Source of the DNA: Citrobacter freundii
GTDB lineage: Bacteria > Bacteroidota > Bacteroidia > Chitinophagales > Chitinophagaceae
Direction: 5' to 3'
DNA: 64,000 nt
Assembly: GCA_003243445.1 (NCBI GenBank)
Contig: QFQQ01000010.1
Span: 67,010 to 131,009 of the forward strand
Within the stretch, counting starts at the first letter, position 1. Each line of letters begins with the position of its first letter. This document shows, piece after piece, positions 63,807 to 64,000 of this stretch. The notes under the pieces are model-generated. The model had not been told where the DNA came from. It did no database searches and saw only the letters and a list, made by a program, of their open reading frames with translations. The translations under genes and the position numbers were made by a program.

Positions 63807-64000
63807 AAAAGTAAAAATTCAAAAGTAAAAAGCCGGCCGGTGGTGAAGTAAAAATTCAAAAGTAAAAAGTAAAAAATCCGGCCGCCTATGTAAGTAAAAA
63901 CAAGAAAAATTTTTAAAATAATTTACTTTTTACTTTTTACTTTTTACTTTTTACTTTTTACTTTTTACTTTTTACTTTTTACTTTTTACTTTTTACTTTT
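63807..64000. repeat. Inverted 7-bp repeat array at right edge
   Basis: Left part: two copies of a unit GTAAAAATTCAAAAGTAAAAAG ending in a CCGGCCG core (from 63811 and 63847). Right part: from 63922 to the edge, ~11 perfect copies of TTTTTAC, the complement of GTAAAAA. The window cuts the array, so its true length is unknown. Same design as the 9-bp arrays (a short tandem unit in inverted arms), different unit. Confidence 0.85.

Noticed and set aside
63922..64000. Regular repeats at the right edge as a CRISPR array
   Set aside because: The unit is 7 bp with no spacers and no cas genes are near.

Overview
This window comes from a member of the Bacteroidota, most likely the Chitinophagaceae (a Chitinophaga-like glycan-degrading soil or plant-associated bacterium). 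The evidence is two complete SusC/SusD pairs, many lipoproteins with Bacteroidota-only domains, very few Shine-Dalgarno sequences, and promoters of the Bacteroidota type (TTTG, 19 bp, TAnnTTTG; the clearest precedes a tRNA-Ser gene). No plasmid, phage or CRISPR features are visible.

Region 1 (1-9226, minus strand) is the downstream part of a polysaccharide utilization locus (PUL): SusC, SusD, a discoidin-type surface lipoprotein, an alpha/beta-hydrolase lipoprotein and an SGNH-hydrolase lipoprotein that runs off the left edge. The last two share a duplicated N-terminal Big2 module. Region 2 (9227-10106) is non-coding and holds what looks like a decayed coding remnant.

Region 3 (10107-32429, minus strand) is a 14-gene PUL with a divergent ROK-family regulator (32645-33874). 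In transcription order it encodes an N-acylglucosamine 2-epimerase, SusC, SusD, a surface glycan-binding protein, a GH27 alpha-galactosidase-like enzyme, three diverged DUF4434-like TIM-barrel proteins interleaved with an ADP-ribosylglycohydrolase-like protein, a sialate-O-acetylesterase-like protein, a calcineurin-like phosphoesterase and a glycerophosphodiesterase, then a sugar-porter MFS protein and a NagB/PIG-L fusion. Two phosphoesterases together with amino-sugar enzymes suggest a phosphate-containing amino-sugar glycan as substrate. I think wall teichoic acid or a GPI-type glycan are the best guesses. The three DUF4434-like proteins keep two glutamates in conserved contexts and are the best candidates for undescribed glycosidases.

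Region 4 (33875-37366) holds a short MscS channel, a LacI regulator with a near-perfect operator beside it, and a set of decaying genes, including a frameshifted methylglyoxal-synthase-like gene. Region 5 (37367-52095) looks like a metal locus: an ABC ATPase, a TonB receptor, a DUF4374 lipoprotein and two ABC-2 permeases; another TonB-type barrel; two divergent small Cys/His membrane proteins, each with an identical 15-bp Fur/Zur-like box; a COG0523 metallochaperone GTPase; and a PhoA-type alkaline phosphatase.

Region 6 (52096-64000) is mostly housekeeping: a DUF6624 protein, tRNA-Ser, a LacI regulator, two PlsC-type acyltransferases, ribosomal protein S1, a PagL-like deacylase, a DUF2807 lipoprotein and an HI0933-type flavoprotein. 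It is peppered with unusual intergenic repeats: two inverted arrays of a 9-bp unit and an inverted 7-bp array at the right edge.
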